Source: Pigoraptor vietnamica (taxonomy: Eukaryota; Opisthokonta; Filasterea). From it: a stretch of 25,919 nt of DNA. The notes beneath the pieces are model-generated. The model was not told the DNA's origin. It did not search any database and saw only the letters and a list, made by a program, of their open reading frames with translations. The stretch spans positions 1 to 25,919 of the forward strand of contig CALSCQ010003025.1 in the NCBI GenBank assembly GCA_943704525.1, written 5' to 3'. Each line of letters opens with the position of its first letter. Within the stretch, counting starts at the first letter, position 1. The translations under genes were made by a program, and so were the position numbers. Below, piece after piece: positions 1 through 9,500 of this stretch.

Positions 1-18
1 CCCCCTCCCCAAACACAG

Positions 19-3000
19 GAGCTGATTAAGTACACGGACGACGACCACCCCGACCGCGCGGACCTCGGCGGTGCCATGGACGCAATGGAGGGCGTCACGG
101 CCTACATCAACGAGATGAAGCGCAAGATTGAAAACCTTCAGCTCATGATAGATCTCCAGCGGCGCATCGAGGGATGGAAGGTGCGTGCGTGTCCTTTGCG
201 TGCCGCATTCGTCGCGTGACTGTGTGTGTGTGACTGTGATGTGTGTCTCGTGACGTCTCGGTGTGTGCATGCGACTCTCTTGTTCGCGTGTGGTTGTGCG
301 TACCGAATTGTGCATAGGTATTTGCATGTTGCGAGTTGTATTGACGTGTGACTCACACGATGCCGCGTGCGTGTGTGTCGCTCACAGGTGGCGTCGATCG
401 CGAGTCTCGGCGAGATGCAGCAGGACGGCATGCTCGGCTACCACGACGGCAAGTCGAAGGGCGACCTCTACTTTCTCCTCCTCGAAAAGATGCTCGTGTT
501 CTGCAAGTGGGTGTGGTGCCTTTGCCGTTATCGTTCAGCCCCAGAGATGAAATGCGCATGTGCGCGCGCGTGTGTTTTTTATGGCCGAATGGGTGGGTTG
601 TGTACGTGTGTGTGTGTGTGCATGCTAGTGTGGGTTTGGTGTCTGCCGGTGAGCCTGTGTGCATTTGTGCCTTGAGAGTATGTGTGTGGAAGAAGAGGGA
701 AAGAAGGGGGGGATGAGATAGAAGGGTCACTAGCATTCGCGCGTGTTCGGTGTCACCTCTATTGCCCCCTCTGACCTGGTAACGTGACCGTTCGAAGGCC
801 CAAGTTCATGCGGAAGGACGAGTACGAGTTCAAGGGGTCTTACCGCAACGAGGACATTAACGTGGAGGACGTGCCGGACGGAAAGGGTGCGTGAAAGTTG
901 CACACCCCATACACACACACCGTTCACACACGTCATTCACTCCACCATTCGCACGCACCATTCACACTCGATGCGGTCGTGCACACGTGTCACTCTCGTG
1001 TCCATCTCACACGCTTGCGCGCAACCTCGAATGGGCCAGCCACGCAAATTTACGTAGTCGATAAGTTGCCAACAGTGTGAACAGTCCTCGCTGACGTTTC
1101 TCTGCAATTCCTTGTCGCCGTTCGCCGCAGACGCCAAGAACGCCTTCAAGCTGCACATCAACGACCCCATCTCCGAGACGCGCGAGGTGTGGACGCTCTT
1201 TTGCAAGACGCCCGCGGAAAAGAACACGTGGCTTGGCGCGGTGCAGAAGGTCATGAAGAAGGCTGCCCAGGGTTCGCAGAAGGCGCAGAGTGGGTGTGCT
1301 GCCGGATGGATGTGTGTGAATGCGTGTGCGTGTGTTGTTGTCGCAGGAGGAGTGGATGTGAGCGCGAGCGCGTGTGACGCGTGTGCGTGAAGAGTGCGTC
1401 GATTGTATTCGCTGCGTGTTTGTTGAGGGCTGCGTGTGTGTGTAGCGAGTATTGTCTTTCTCCGTCTGTCACGTATGTCTGTCCGCTCGTCGCTCGTTCT
1501 GTCTCGCCTCATCGCTTATAGTTGCCATCACGCCGGCCCTACTCTCCCGTTCCCTTTCTCACCGCTCCCTCCCACTGCAGTCGTCAACCGCAAGACAATC
1601 GCGCGCCAAGCCCCCGCCAAGCTCGAGCGCTTCTTCGGCAACGCCCCTCCCAACATGCCACAGCCGCCGATCCCCACGCAGGCGGCCGCGGCGCCCGCGC
1701 ACGCCCCCGCACAGCGCGCCCCGTCCCTTCCCTCCGGCGCATCGCGGCCCGTGTCGATGGTCCCCCCGAACCTCCCACAACCGCCGATCCCGCAGGAGCA
1801 AGGGCCGCCCCCTCTCCCCTCGCGGCAAGACAGCCTCTCGCGCGCAAGCAGGCCCAAGATGGAGCCCCCCTCGCAGCCGGCCACCATTTCACGCGCGTCG
1901 CAATCCCCGACACTCTCGCGTGCGTCGGCCGCGCCCGTCATCAACGAGGAGACATACTCTGCACCGCAGCCTCAGACGCCGTCGGCAACCGCGCGTCCCG
2001 TGTCCGTGTTCGCCATCGCCGCTGCCGCCAAGGGTCCGCCACCCGCCGCCCCGCCGCCAGCACCGGTGGAAGAGGAGGTCTACAGCGCCGTCGCAGACGC
2101 ACCGCCGCGTTCGCCTGTGCCCTCGGCGAAGGAGGACATTTACAGCGCGATCCCCGAGATCGAAGAGCCGGTCTACCAACCGCCGCCGGAGCCGACGAGG
2201 GCGCCTGCTCCCGCGCCTGCTGCCCCTGCCCCTGCGCCGTCGCTCCCCGCAGCGCGAAGCGAGGAGCTGCAGGCGCCGCGGCCGCCGTCTGGGTTGCGGC
2301 GAGAAAGCAGCATGGACGAGCTCGAGCGGATGCTCTCGGACCTTGCGAAGGACGCTGGTGAGCGCTTGTGCGCGTAATGCGCGTGTCTCATTCCTAGCGG
2401 GCTGTGTTTGCGCGACTGTTTCGTGCACAGTTTTCTTCCTCCGTTTCGTTTTTTTCTTTCGCTCGCACGCCTCTGACGCGCACACTCGCACACTGTCGCA
2501 GCACCCGAGCCCGAATACACGCCCCCGCCGGCGCCAGTCGTTCCCGCGCTCCCTCCCGCAACCGAAGAGGAGGTCATTGCGGAATCCGAGGCGATGGCCG
2601 CACTCGCCGCCGCCTTCTCCGACCTCCGCTCGATCTGCGCGCGCTGCAACAAGGCGATCGAGGACGGCCACGAGGGCGTGTTTGCGCTTGGCCGCGCGTG
2701 GCACGCCGAGCACTTCTCGTGTACGCAGTGTAACAAGTCGCTCGGCTCCGAGAGCTACTTTGAGTGCAATGGGCAGCCGTACTGCGACACGGACTACAAC
2801 CGGCTCTTCAACAGCTGCCGCGCGTGCGGCGATCTGATTGACGAGAGGGAGTTTGTGGCGCTGGGCGAGGGACCTGGCCGCCGCTGGCACACGACGCACT
2901 TCAACTGCTCGGTGTGCACGACGTCGCTGCTGTCTTGCCGCGTGTACGAGCGCGACGGAAAGCTCTTCTGCGAGGTGCGTGCCGCTGCGTAGTGCCTATG

Positions 3001-3753
3001 ATAGCGCTAGTGCGTGTTCCATCCCAATTCGCATTGTGTGTTGCTATCACTTGCACCTCTTATCGTGTGTCCCTATTCTCTTGGCACGCGGGAACTGTTA
3101 ATTTTCTAAATATGTGGGCGGCTTCTCACCCCTTCGTTCGCTCCAGGCGCACTTTATGACGAGCGCGCAGTCGTGCGGCGGTTGCGGACAGGCAATTGTC
3201 AGCGGACAGTACCTCAACGCACTCGGCAAGCAGTGGCACGTGCCCTGCTTCAAGTGCATGCACAAGGTCGGTTGATGTCACACGCACACGCACACACACG
3301 CACACGCGCACATGCACGCACACATACAATCACACGTACACACACGCACGCAAGTGTACCCACGCACGCGAATTCAGTGTCACCGACGCGCACACGTCGT
3401 AGCACATAGACAGCTCTCGACGTCCATCGCAGGCATGCCCTCTGACAGTGGCCTGCACTTGTCCCCCACAGGGCTGCGGCAAGGACTTCCCCGACGGCAG
3501 CTTCCACGAGTACCAGTCCAACCCATACTGCGAGCTCCACTTCTTCAAGCTGCAGGGTTTCCTCTGCACCGTGTGCGACCAACCCCTCCGCGGCGCCTTC
3601 ATGCAGACGTCGAACGCGGCCAAGCTGCACGCCGAGTGCTTCTCGTGCGTCGGCTGCAAGCGCAAGCTCGTCATGGGAGAGCCCGCGGCCGAACTGCCGA
3701 TGATTGACGGGAAGCCGTTTTTCAAGTGCGCCGCGTGCCTCAAGAAGGGCTGA
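19..3753 (+). CDS. RhoGEF (DH)-PH-proline-rich-4xLIM protein, 5' end outside the window
   Basis: Eight exons (19-180, 388-506, 798-886, 1131-1289, 1581-2357, 2502-2974, 3147-3266, 3472-3753) join with consistent phases into 726 residues plus stop. The window opens on a pyrimidine-rich CAG acceptor, so earlier exons are missing. Residues 1-54 are the C-terminal helices of a DH domain (YTDDDHPDR, YINEMKR, RRIEGWK), which catalyses GDP/GTP exchange on Rho/Rac GTPases. Residues 55-176 are a PH domain (LLLEKMLVFCK, YEFKGSY, WTLFCKTPAEKNTWLGAV). A proline-rich, probably disordered linker (about 177-470) holds two PPNxPQPPIP motifs and four acidic-Tyr motifs (EETYSA, EEVYSA, EDIYSA, EPVYQP). Four LIM zinc domains follow (about 480-534, 540-593, 603-655, 664-724). 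Known biology: DH-PH modules activate Rho GTPases at membranes, and LIM domains dock to actin or adhesion complexes. Inference: a cytoskeletal scaffold that locally activates Rac/Rho. The domain calls are secure; the exact partner GTPase is not visible. Confidence 0.9.
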
Positions 3754-3922
3754 GAGTGCGCGTCGCGTGCACGTGTCGCTGTGCTTGCGTGCGCGCGTGC
3801 GTGCGTCTGCGTGTTGCGCGATGCCGCGACGTTTGAATGCTTTGATAAAGATGCGGCGTGGCTGAGAACTGAACTAAGAGCGAAGCTTCGCCACATACGT
3901 TGAATGTGACACACGCGCGCAC

Positions 3923-3928
<6 letters not shown>

Positions 3929-3990
<62 letters not shown>
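3929..3990. repeat. (AC)31 microsatellite between convergent genes
   Basis: A pure AC dinucleotide run of 62 bp, preceded by a short ACGC-rich lead-in from about 3911. It lies between the 3' ends of the convergent RhoGEF-LIM and F-box/LRR genes. No gene is seen in 3754-4016. Confidence 0.95.
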
Positions 3991-3992
<2 letters not shown>

Positions 3993-4016
3993 CACTGGCA
4001 AGTCAGCTCTCGTCTT

Positions 4017-5024
4017 TTAGTGTTTCCGCTTGATTGTGTGCCCCTTGATGGTCAGACGCTTCATGCCGCTGAGTGCGCCCCAATCCCTCACGCGCGCACA
4101 CCCGGCAATCGACAGCGTGTGGACGGTGCTGAGTGCAGCGACGCTCGTGACGGCCTCGCAGTACTCGAGCGTAAGCGTGTGCACGCCGCCGAGCGCCGAG
4201 ACATCCGTTATGCGCGGACAACGATCGAGCGTCAGCGAGTGCACGCGGCCAAGGGGAGAGACGTCGCTCACACTCCCGCAATTCGATATCGTGAGTGTGT
4301 GGACGGTCCCAAGCGCAGATACGTCGACGAGATCGAAGCAGCCCTTGAGTGCGAGTACGCGAACACCGCCCAGCGCAGAAACGTCGCCGACAGCGCACGA
4401 CTCGATCGTCAGCGTGTGCACGTCGCGCAGAGGCGACACGTCGGCGATTTCGTGGCAGCGGTTGAGGGTGAGCGTGTGGACGGTCCCAAGCGCGGACACA
4501 TCCACGACGTTCTCGCACATGTACAGCGTGAGCGTGCGCACGGTGCCGAGCGCCGAGAGGCTCTCTTCAGACAGGTTCCGCATGAACGACAGCGTCAGTG
4601 TGTGGACACCCCCAAGCGCACCCACGTCCGTCACGGCATCACATGAATCGAGCGTCAGTGTGTGTATGCCCGCAAAGACAGACGCGTCCTTCAGCGCGCG
4701 CGTCGACCCATACCGTGACGCATTCGTGACGTACACGTGCATCCGCTCCCTCGGAAAAGCCGCGCACACCTCCTCGCGAAACTGCGCGTCCAGTCCAAAC
4801 TTCAGCGCCGTGTCCTTGCTGAGACGGAACGTGCGGCGCGGGTGAGCGAGGCGGCGCAGCCACGCGCACGTGCACGAGAGTGACGCGAGGTCCCGCTGTG
4901 ACAGGCGCACAAGAATGTGCCGCAGAAAGACGTCCTCTGGGAGGTCTGCAAGCCCGCGCTGCGACGCGCCGTCCGCGAGTTCGAGGGCGTCCATGGCCAC
5001 GACGGCATCGGCGGTACTCTCCAT
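4017..5024 (-). CDS. F-box and leucine-rich-repeat protein, intronless
   Basis: A single-exon frame. The chosen start (ATG at 5024, MESTADAVVAMDALELADG) gives 335 residues. An in-frame ATG 17 codons upstream would add only a His/Thr-rich leader that looks like translated CA-rich leader DNA, so it is not preferred. Residues about 25-70 (LADLPEDVFLRHILVRLSQR, then DLASLSCTCAWLRRLA) match an F-box, the Skp1-binding motif of SCF ubiquitin ligases. From about residue 110 to the end there are ten and a half tandem repeats of about 20 residues with consensus VHTLTLxxCxxVxDVSALGG. Inference: the repeats form the substrate-recognition solenoid and the protein is an SCF adaptor; the target is unknown. 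Repeats of this short regular type occur in expanded families in protists and some large DNA viruses; nothing else here points to a viral origin. The lack of introns contrasts with the gene next door. Confidence 0.85.
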   Translation of the reverse strand: MESTADAVVAMDALELADGASQRGLADLPEDVFLRHILVRLSQRDLASLSCTCAWLRRLAHPRRTFRLSKDTALKFGLDAQFREEVCAAFPRERMHVYVTNASRYGSTRALKDASVFAGIHTLTLDSCDAVTDVGALGGVHTLTLSFMRNLSEESLSALGTVRTLTLYMCENVVDVSALGTVHTLTLNRCHEIADVSPLRDVHTLTIESCAVGDVSALGGVRVLALKGCFDLVDVSALGTVHTLTISNCGSVSDVSPLGRVHSLTLDRCPRITDVSALGGVHTLTLEYCEAVTSVAALSTVHTLSIAGCARVRDWGALSGMKRLTIKGHTIKRKH

Positions 5025-5158
5025 GGCAAGTCTGTCGCGCGCATGCAGGGAGATCGTGTGCGTGTACGTGTGCATCCGTTCTGTGTTTGGAGCCGATGTA
5101 GAGGTCCGAGTTCAGCGGCTCGGCCCGACCTGTCAGCCGAAACTGAGTGCTGGATTTC

Positions 5159-5183
5159 TGACGTCATACTCAAAATAAATTTT
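5159..5183 (-). promoter_or_regulatory. CRE palindrome and AT-rich box upstream of the F-box/LRR gene
   Basis: A perfect TGACGTCA palindrome at 5159-5166 is followed by an AT-rich stretch (TTTATTT on the minus strand, about 5169-5183). They lie about 135-160 bp upstream of the minus-strand ATG at 5024. CRE-type sites bind bZIP factors in other eukaryotes; the role here is inferred from position only. Confidence 0.4.
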
Positions 5184-6517
5184 TCGCCGGACGCCGGCCG
5201 TTTACAGTGCTGGCGCCGCCTGACGCCGAGCCCGCCGGCGGCTGCCCGGAGCCGAGCATGTGAGTCGACGCCAAAAGGGCCGGGGACTGAGACGGGTGTG
5301 GCTGCGTCTGCATGCCGCAGGAGCCGGGCAAGGATGTCATCGCGGCCGTTCGCCTGATCCGGGCGCCCGGATCTGCCGGGCCGGCGCCGGCCGCCGGCGT
5401 TGGCGCAGTGTCGGTGCGTCAGCGAGTGTGAGCTGGGAGAGTGTATGCGCGCATTTGTTATCAGTCGCGCACGTGTCACTGCCGCACGCCACTGCCGGGG
5501 GGCACGGGGCCACCATGACCACGCTGCCGTGAGTCTGGACATCTTCGGGTCAAGTGACCATGTTATCAACCGTGGAACGTGCCGAAAACTGCTGGCACTA
5601 CAGTACTGACCAATCGGCCGGGTGTTATCCTCAGGCACGAGTCATGTGGCCCGCCGTGTGCACGCCATCCAAGCAGGTGACGCACGATCCCTCGCCTATA
5701 AATACGCAGCTCATTGGCCGGCATGCAAATCAGTCGTGGCACCAGTCCGCGCCGACAGGACAGTGATGGCAGCCAGTCCTGAATCCGCCCGGAGTCTGAC
5801 TACGCCGGCTGTGATCTGCGTACGACCTCGGCTGATTGGCCTACTCCAGACAATCAGTGGATGCAGATAGCGCTGGCACGCGTGAGTGGACACTCACCGG
5901 ACGGGCCGAGCCGGTACTGACCGGCTGACGGTGTCACGGCGACGGCTGTAATTATCAGTTGTCGCCGGGCGGGCGAGCCAGCCGCGAACAGTCTGATTCC
6001 GGCGGACGTCCTAACCTGTCTTCGTCCGACACACAGATCGTGGTACAATATTCGGTTACGAGAATGACAGCCGACGAGCGCACGCCTCTTCACAGCATGC
6101 GCGAGGCAAATTCGGCCTACCATACTGCCCCTATCGACGGCTTCAGCGTGGCCAGCGAAGTTGAACTGAACAAGAAAGCGCGCACACGCATCGGCCCGTT
6201 ACCGTCGACGAGTGCACGAAATGCACTTCGGCGCCGGTCCACACCATGCCCCCATACTTCGCCCTCGCTTTCAAGCTGTAGAACACTGCAACGACGGTTG
6301 CCTCGGCCAACTTACAGTCGTCAGTTTACGCATCCGCTTCGTAGGTAATGTCCTGACATGTTTAGGGCATGGCGCCGGCCGGGGCGGGCGTGAACCAGGC
6401 CGTCCAGACAACCGCATTAATTTACAGCGACGCAACCCAAAGCACGGCACGCGCAAAACAAGCAACCTTACGCAAAGTCAGGCGCAAAATCAACATATCA
6501 CACAGCCACGGCACGCC
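5184..6517. other. Gene-poor GC-rich region without a recognisable gene
   Basis: This 1.3 kb lies between the 5' side of the F-box/LRR gene and the 3' end of the large membrane-protein gene. It has few CA repeats and many CCGG/GCCGGC motifs. Adjacent perfect palindromes lie at 5356-5373 (arms GATCCGGGC) and 5379-5392 (GGCCGGCGCCGGCC). The largest frames (for example 5959-6348 plus, 129 codons) show no domain, no biased codon use and no splice logic. I see no tRNA, rRNA or snRNA. Confidence 0.6.
5697..5730 (+). promoter_or_regulatory. Orphan TATA / inverted CCAAT / octamer cluster
   Basis: TATAAATA (5697-5704), ATTGG (5713-5717, CCAAT on the other strand) and ATGCAAAT (5723-5730) lie within 34 bp. 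Further CCAAT-type sites flank it at about 5609 and 5832. No convincing coding sequence follows on the plus strand: the first ATG (5766) opens only 34 codons. It could be a promoter for a short or non-coding transcript, or chance. Confidence 0.25.
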
Positions 6518-9500
6518 CTATTCGACGGCAGAGACGCCTCCGCCCCGATCGACGCCCTCGTCTTCGTCGTGATAAAACACCTCGACGTTCGTTTCCTCTT
6601 CAATGGACGACGCGGGTTCGTCCTCAATCGTCTGCAGCGGCGGCGCCCTTGCGAATCCCTCCAGCACCTCGTGCGTGTCCGCCCTGTTGCTCCCCGCAGA
6701 CCCCACCGATGCAGAGCGGTGCCGGTGCCCCGCATGGCTGCTCGAATTTAGGCCCGAATTGCCGCCAGAGTCGCGCCGTGAGAGCGCCATGACGGAGATG
6801 CGCGCGGCGAGGTTCTCCACCGACGGGCGCCACTGGCTGAACGAACCGAGCGCCTCGTTGAAGCGGCGGAGGAGGTCGTGCACAGAGCTGCTGTTACGCC
6901 GCCTCCGCCACAGCGGGGGGTACCGCCGCGCGTAGTAACCAGCAAACGATATCACGAGAATCCAACCGGCGACGAGTGCGAGGACGGCCGGAAGAACGGA
7001 CGGCGATCCCACGCGCGAGAGCCCGTAAAAGACGCCGACGACCACGGCGGCCAGCGTCGAGCACACGTAGCCAGCCACAACGTACACGTTCAGGCGCATC
7101 TGTCGGTACGGCTGGAGGACGACCGACATGACCGTGAGGAAGGCCGAGACGGCGAAGAAGATGATCGTGTGGGCGATGGGGGAGCCCTGCAGAAACGCCG
7201 TCGACACGGCAAGTAACAGCTGCACGGTCGTCGCGTGCACGACGTAGATGCGACGGCACCGCACGTGGAGGTCCTTCTGGAGCAACGGCCAAAGTGGGCG
7301 GAGATAGGCCGCGAAGGGGACGTACGCGCACAGCATGAGGCCGACAACGACGACGATCCCCGTGTGCTCGCGCGTCCAGCACCGGTACGTGCAGTCGCTA
7401 TAGAGAAACGACTCGCCCTCAAATTCGGTGATGCAGTTGAACGCGGCGAGAAAGTACCCGCACGTGGGCATGAAGAGGGGCGAACCGAAGAAGCCGCACA
7501 GGTACGTCAGGAAGGGGACGCCGTAGCGGACGATCGGGTTCTGCACTTCGGCAAAACGGTGGAGCACGCCGAAAAAGAGGAGGCTCATGAAGGACAGCCA
7601 GACGAACGCGCACACGAGCAGCGTATACAGGATGGGAAAGAAGAGCGTGCGCTGAATCGCCCCCCACTTGACGTAGAACGCCGAGAACACGTCGTGAATG
7701 CGGGCGCTCAGCGGGTGTCCGGACTTGAACGCATACTCGCTGGACAGCAGCGACGCCACGATGTTCACTATGTTCAGCCCGATCATGATGAGCTCAAACT
7801 TGTCCGCCGTGCTCCACTCCTCGCTCGCGCGCCCTTCGCCCCCGTCCTCCGTCCACCGGTGGCTGTCGTAGTCCGAAGAGACGAGGGTCGGACGCACCCA
7901 AGCGGTCCGTCCACTACCGCCCCCACCGCCTCCCGCTTGGACGCTTCCGCCGCTCAACCCCCCATGCCCAGAGGCGCTGCTTCCGTTACTCCGCACCCAC
8001 TGGTGTAACGACACGGGGGGTCCGCGCTGCGAGTTGAGGGACCCGCGCGACGCACTTATGTTGGGATTGCTGGTGCGCAGGGACGTCACATCCAGGTCAT
8101 CAGACGGAGGGGCCACGGCATCGTCCACGCGAGAGACGGCGGCAGTTGAGAGGGGCGCGGCGTTCGATAATGGGGCGACGCTTGCGACGGCAGCGGCGAT
8201 TGCAGTCGGCGCGGGCGCGACTTGGCTGGCGCTGGGCCGCCGAAGGGGTAGCATGGAGTGCTCATCGCTCCCAAAGGTCGACGTCGCGACGCTCGAGACG
8301 GCGCCGGGTGTCGCTGCATTCGACGACTCCTTCTGGCTGTTCTTCTTTCGCCACTTTTGGTGTGTGCGGACGCTCACGACAAGCGTCAAGCTCAGGACGA
8401 CCACGGCAATGGCCACGACCACCGCCACGCCGCCGGAGGAAATGGTCGTGTCCACGGACGCGTACGGACATTCGAAGAACGCGGAACACCCGGCGTAATA
8501 GACCTGCCGATCGGCGTCGATCTGCGTGCGGGTGACCTCAAGGCAGTACACGCACGTCCCCGTGTGCGTTTTGTACATGTCGCTGTCGCACTGCATCTCG
8601 ACGCGCACGAGCGAGCGGTACGTGATGTTGCCGACCGAGACCCAAAAGTGAAACGCCGCCGGCGCCTGCATCGCCACCGCCACGGTCAAGTTGGCGTGCA
8701 GGCGCATCGGTGCTGCGAACACCGACGAGAAGCCTCCGAGCCCGCCCCACTCGCTATACACGAACGTGCTCGAGTCGCACCCGACACACTGCACAATCGT
8801 AGACGCGATGTACGGCAGGGGGAGGGACAGCCCCGCACGTGACACGGTCGCATTCCAGTCGGCAATGGCGGCGTCGTACGCGTCGCCAAACGCAGTGACG
8901 AGGTTGGCCACCCCGGGCCTCACGGCAACGGCGAACGTGCGGAAAGGCGCGAGTGTGAGCACCTGCGCGTGGTGCGGGTTGAGAGGATCGAAAGTGACGC
9001 TGTCGACAAATTCGTTTGGGAACGCGAGAGATACAGTCGCGGGAGATGGCGACGCGTCTTCGCAGTCGGTCGCTTCGAACGCAAAGCTGTCGAAGGAGCG
9101 GCCGTGAATGCCGGGGCGCGCAGAATAGACGATCACCCGGTCCTCGAGCAGGCCGGACAGCGCGGATGTCATTCCCACCGCGGTGACCGCGTCAATCTCG
9201 TTCCATCCGGACGTCGCGTTCGAAGCGAGCTCCACGCGAACGTAGCGCACCGCCTCATACACGGGGCACGTGGGCGGCTCAAACACGCGCGCGACGGGGG
9301 GATTGGGCCGCGCGCTGGGACCATCCCATATCCATATGCGCCTCCAGTCGGACTCGTGAGGGCGCACGCCGGGAGGGCCACTCGCGACCGACAGGACGGC
9401 GGTTGCGCCCGTGTTGTACGTCTCGTACACTTGCACGCTGTCGACGAAGAGCGCGTCGGTGAGCTCAACTTCCACGTACTCCCACGCGCCGTCCGAAGTC

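Noticed and set aside
5025-5075. N-terminal extension of the F-box protein to an upstream ATG
   Set aside because: The extra residues (MHTYTHTISLH...) look like translated CA-rich leader; the ATG at 5024 gives a more typical N-terminus.
5959-6348. 129-codon plus-strand frame in the gene-poor region
   Set aside because: No recognisable domain, no codon bias like the real genes, and no splice partners. Kept only as part of the region description.
7235-8008. 257-codon plus-strand frame
   Set aside because: Shadow of the minus-strand membrane-protein gene in GC-rich DNA.
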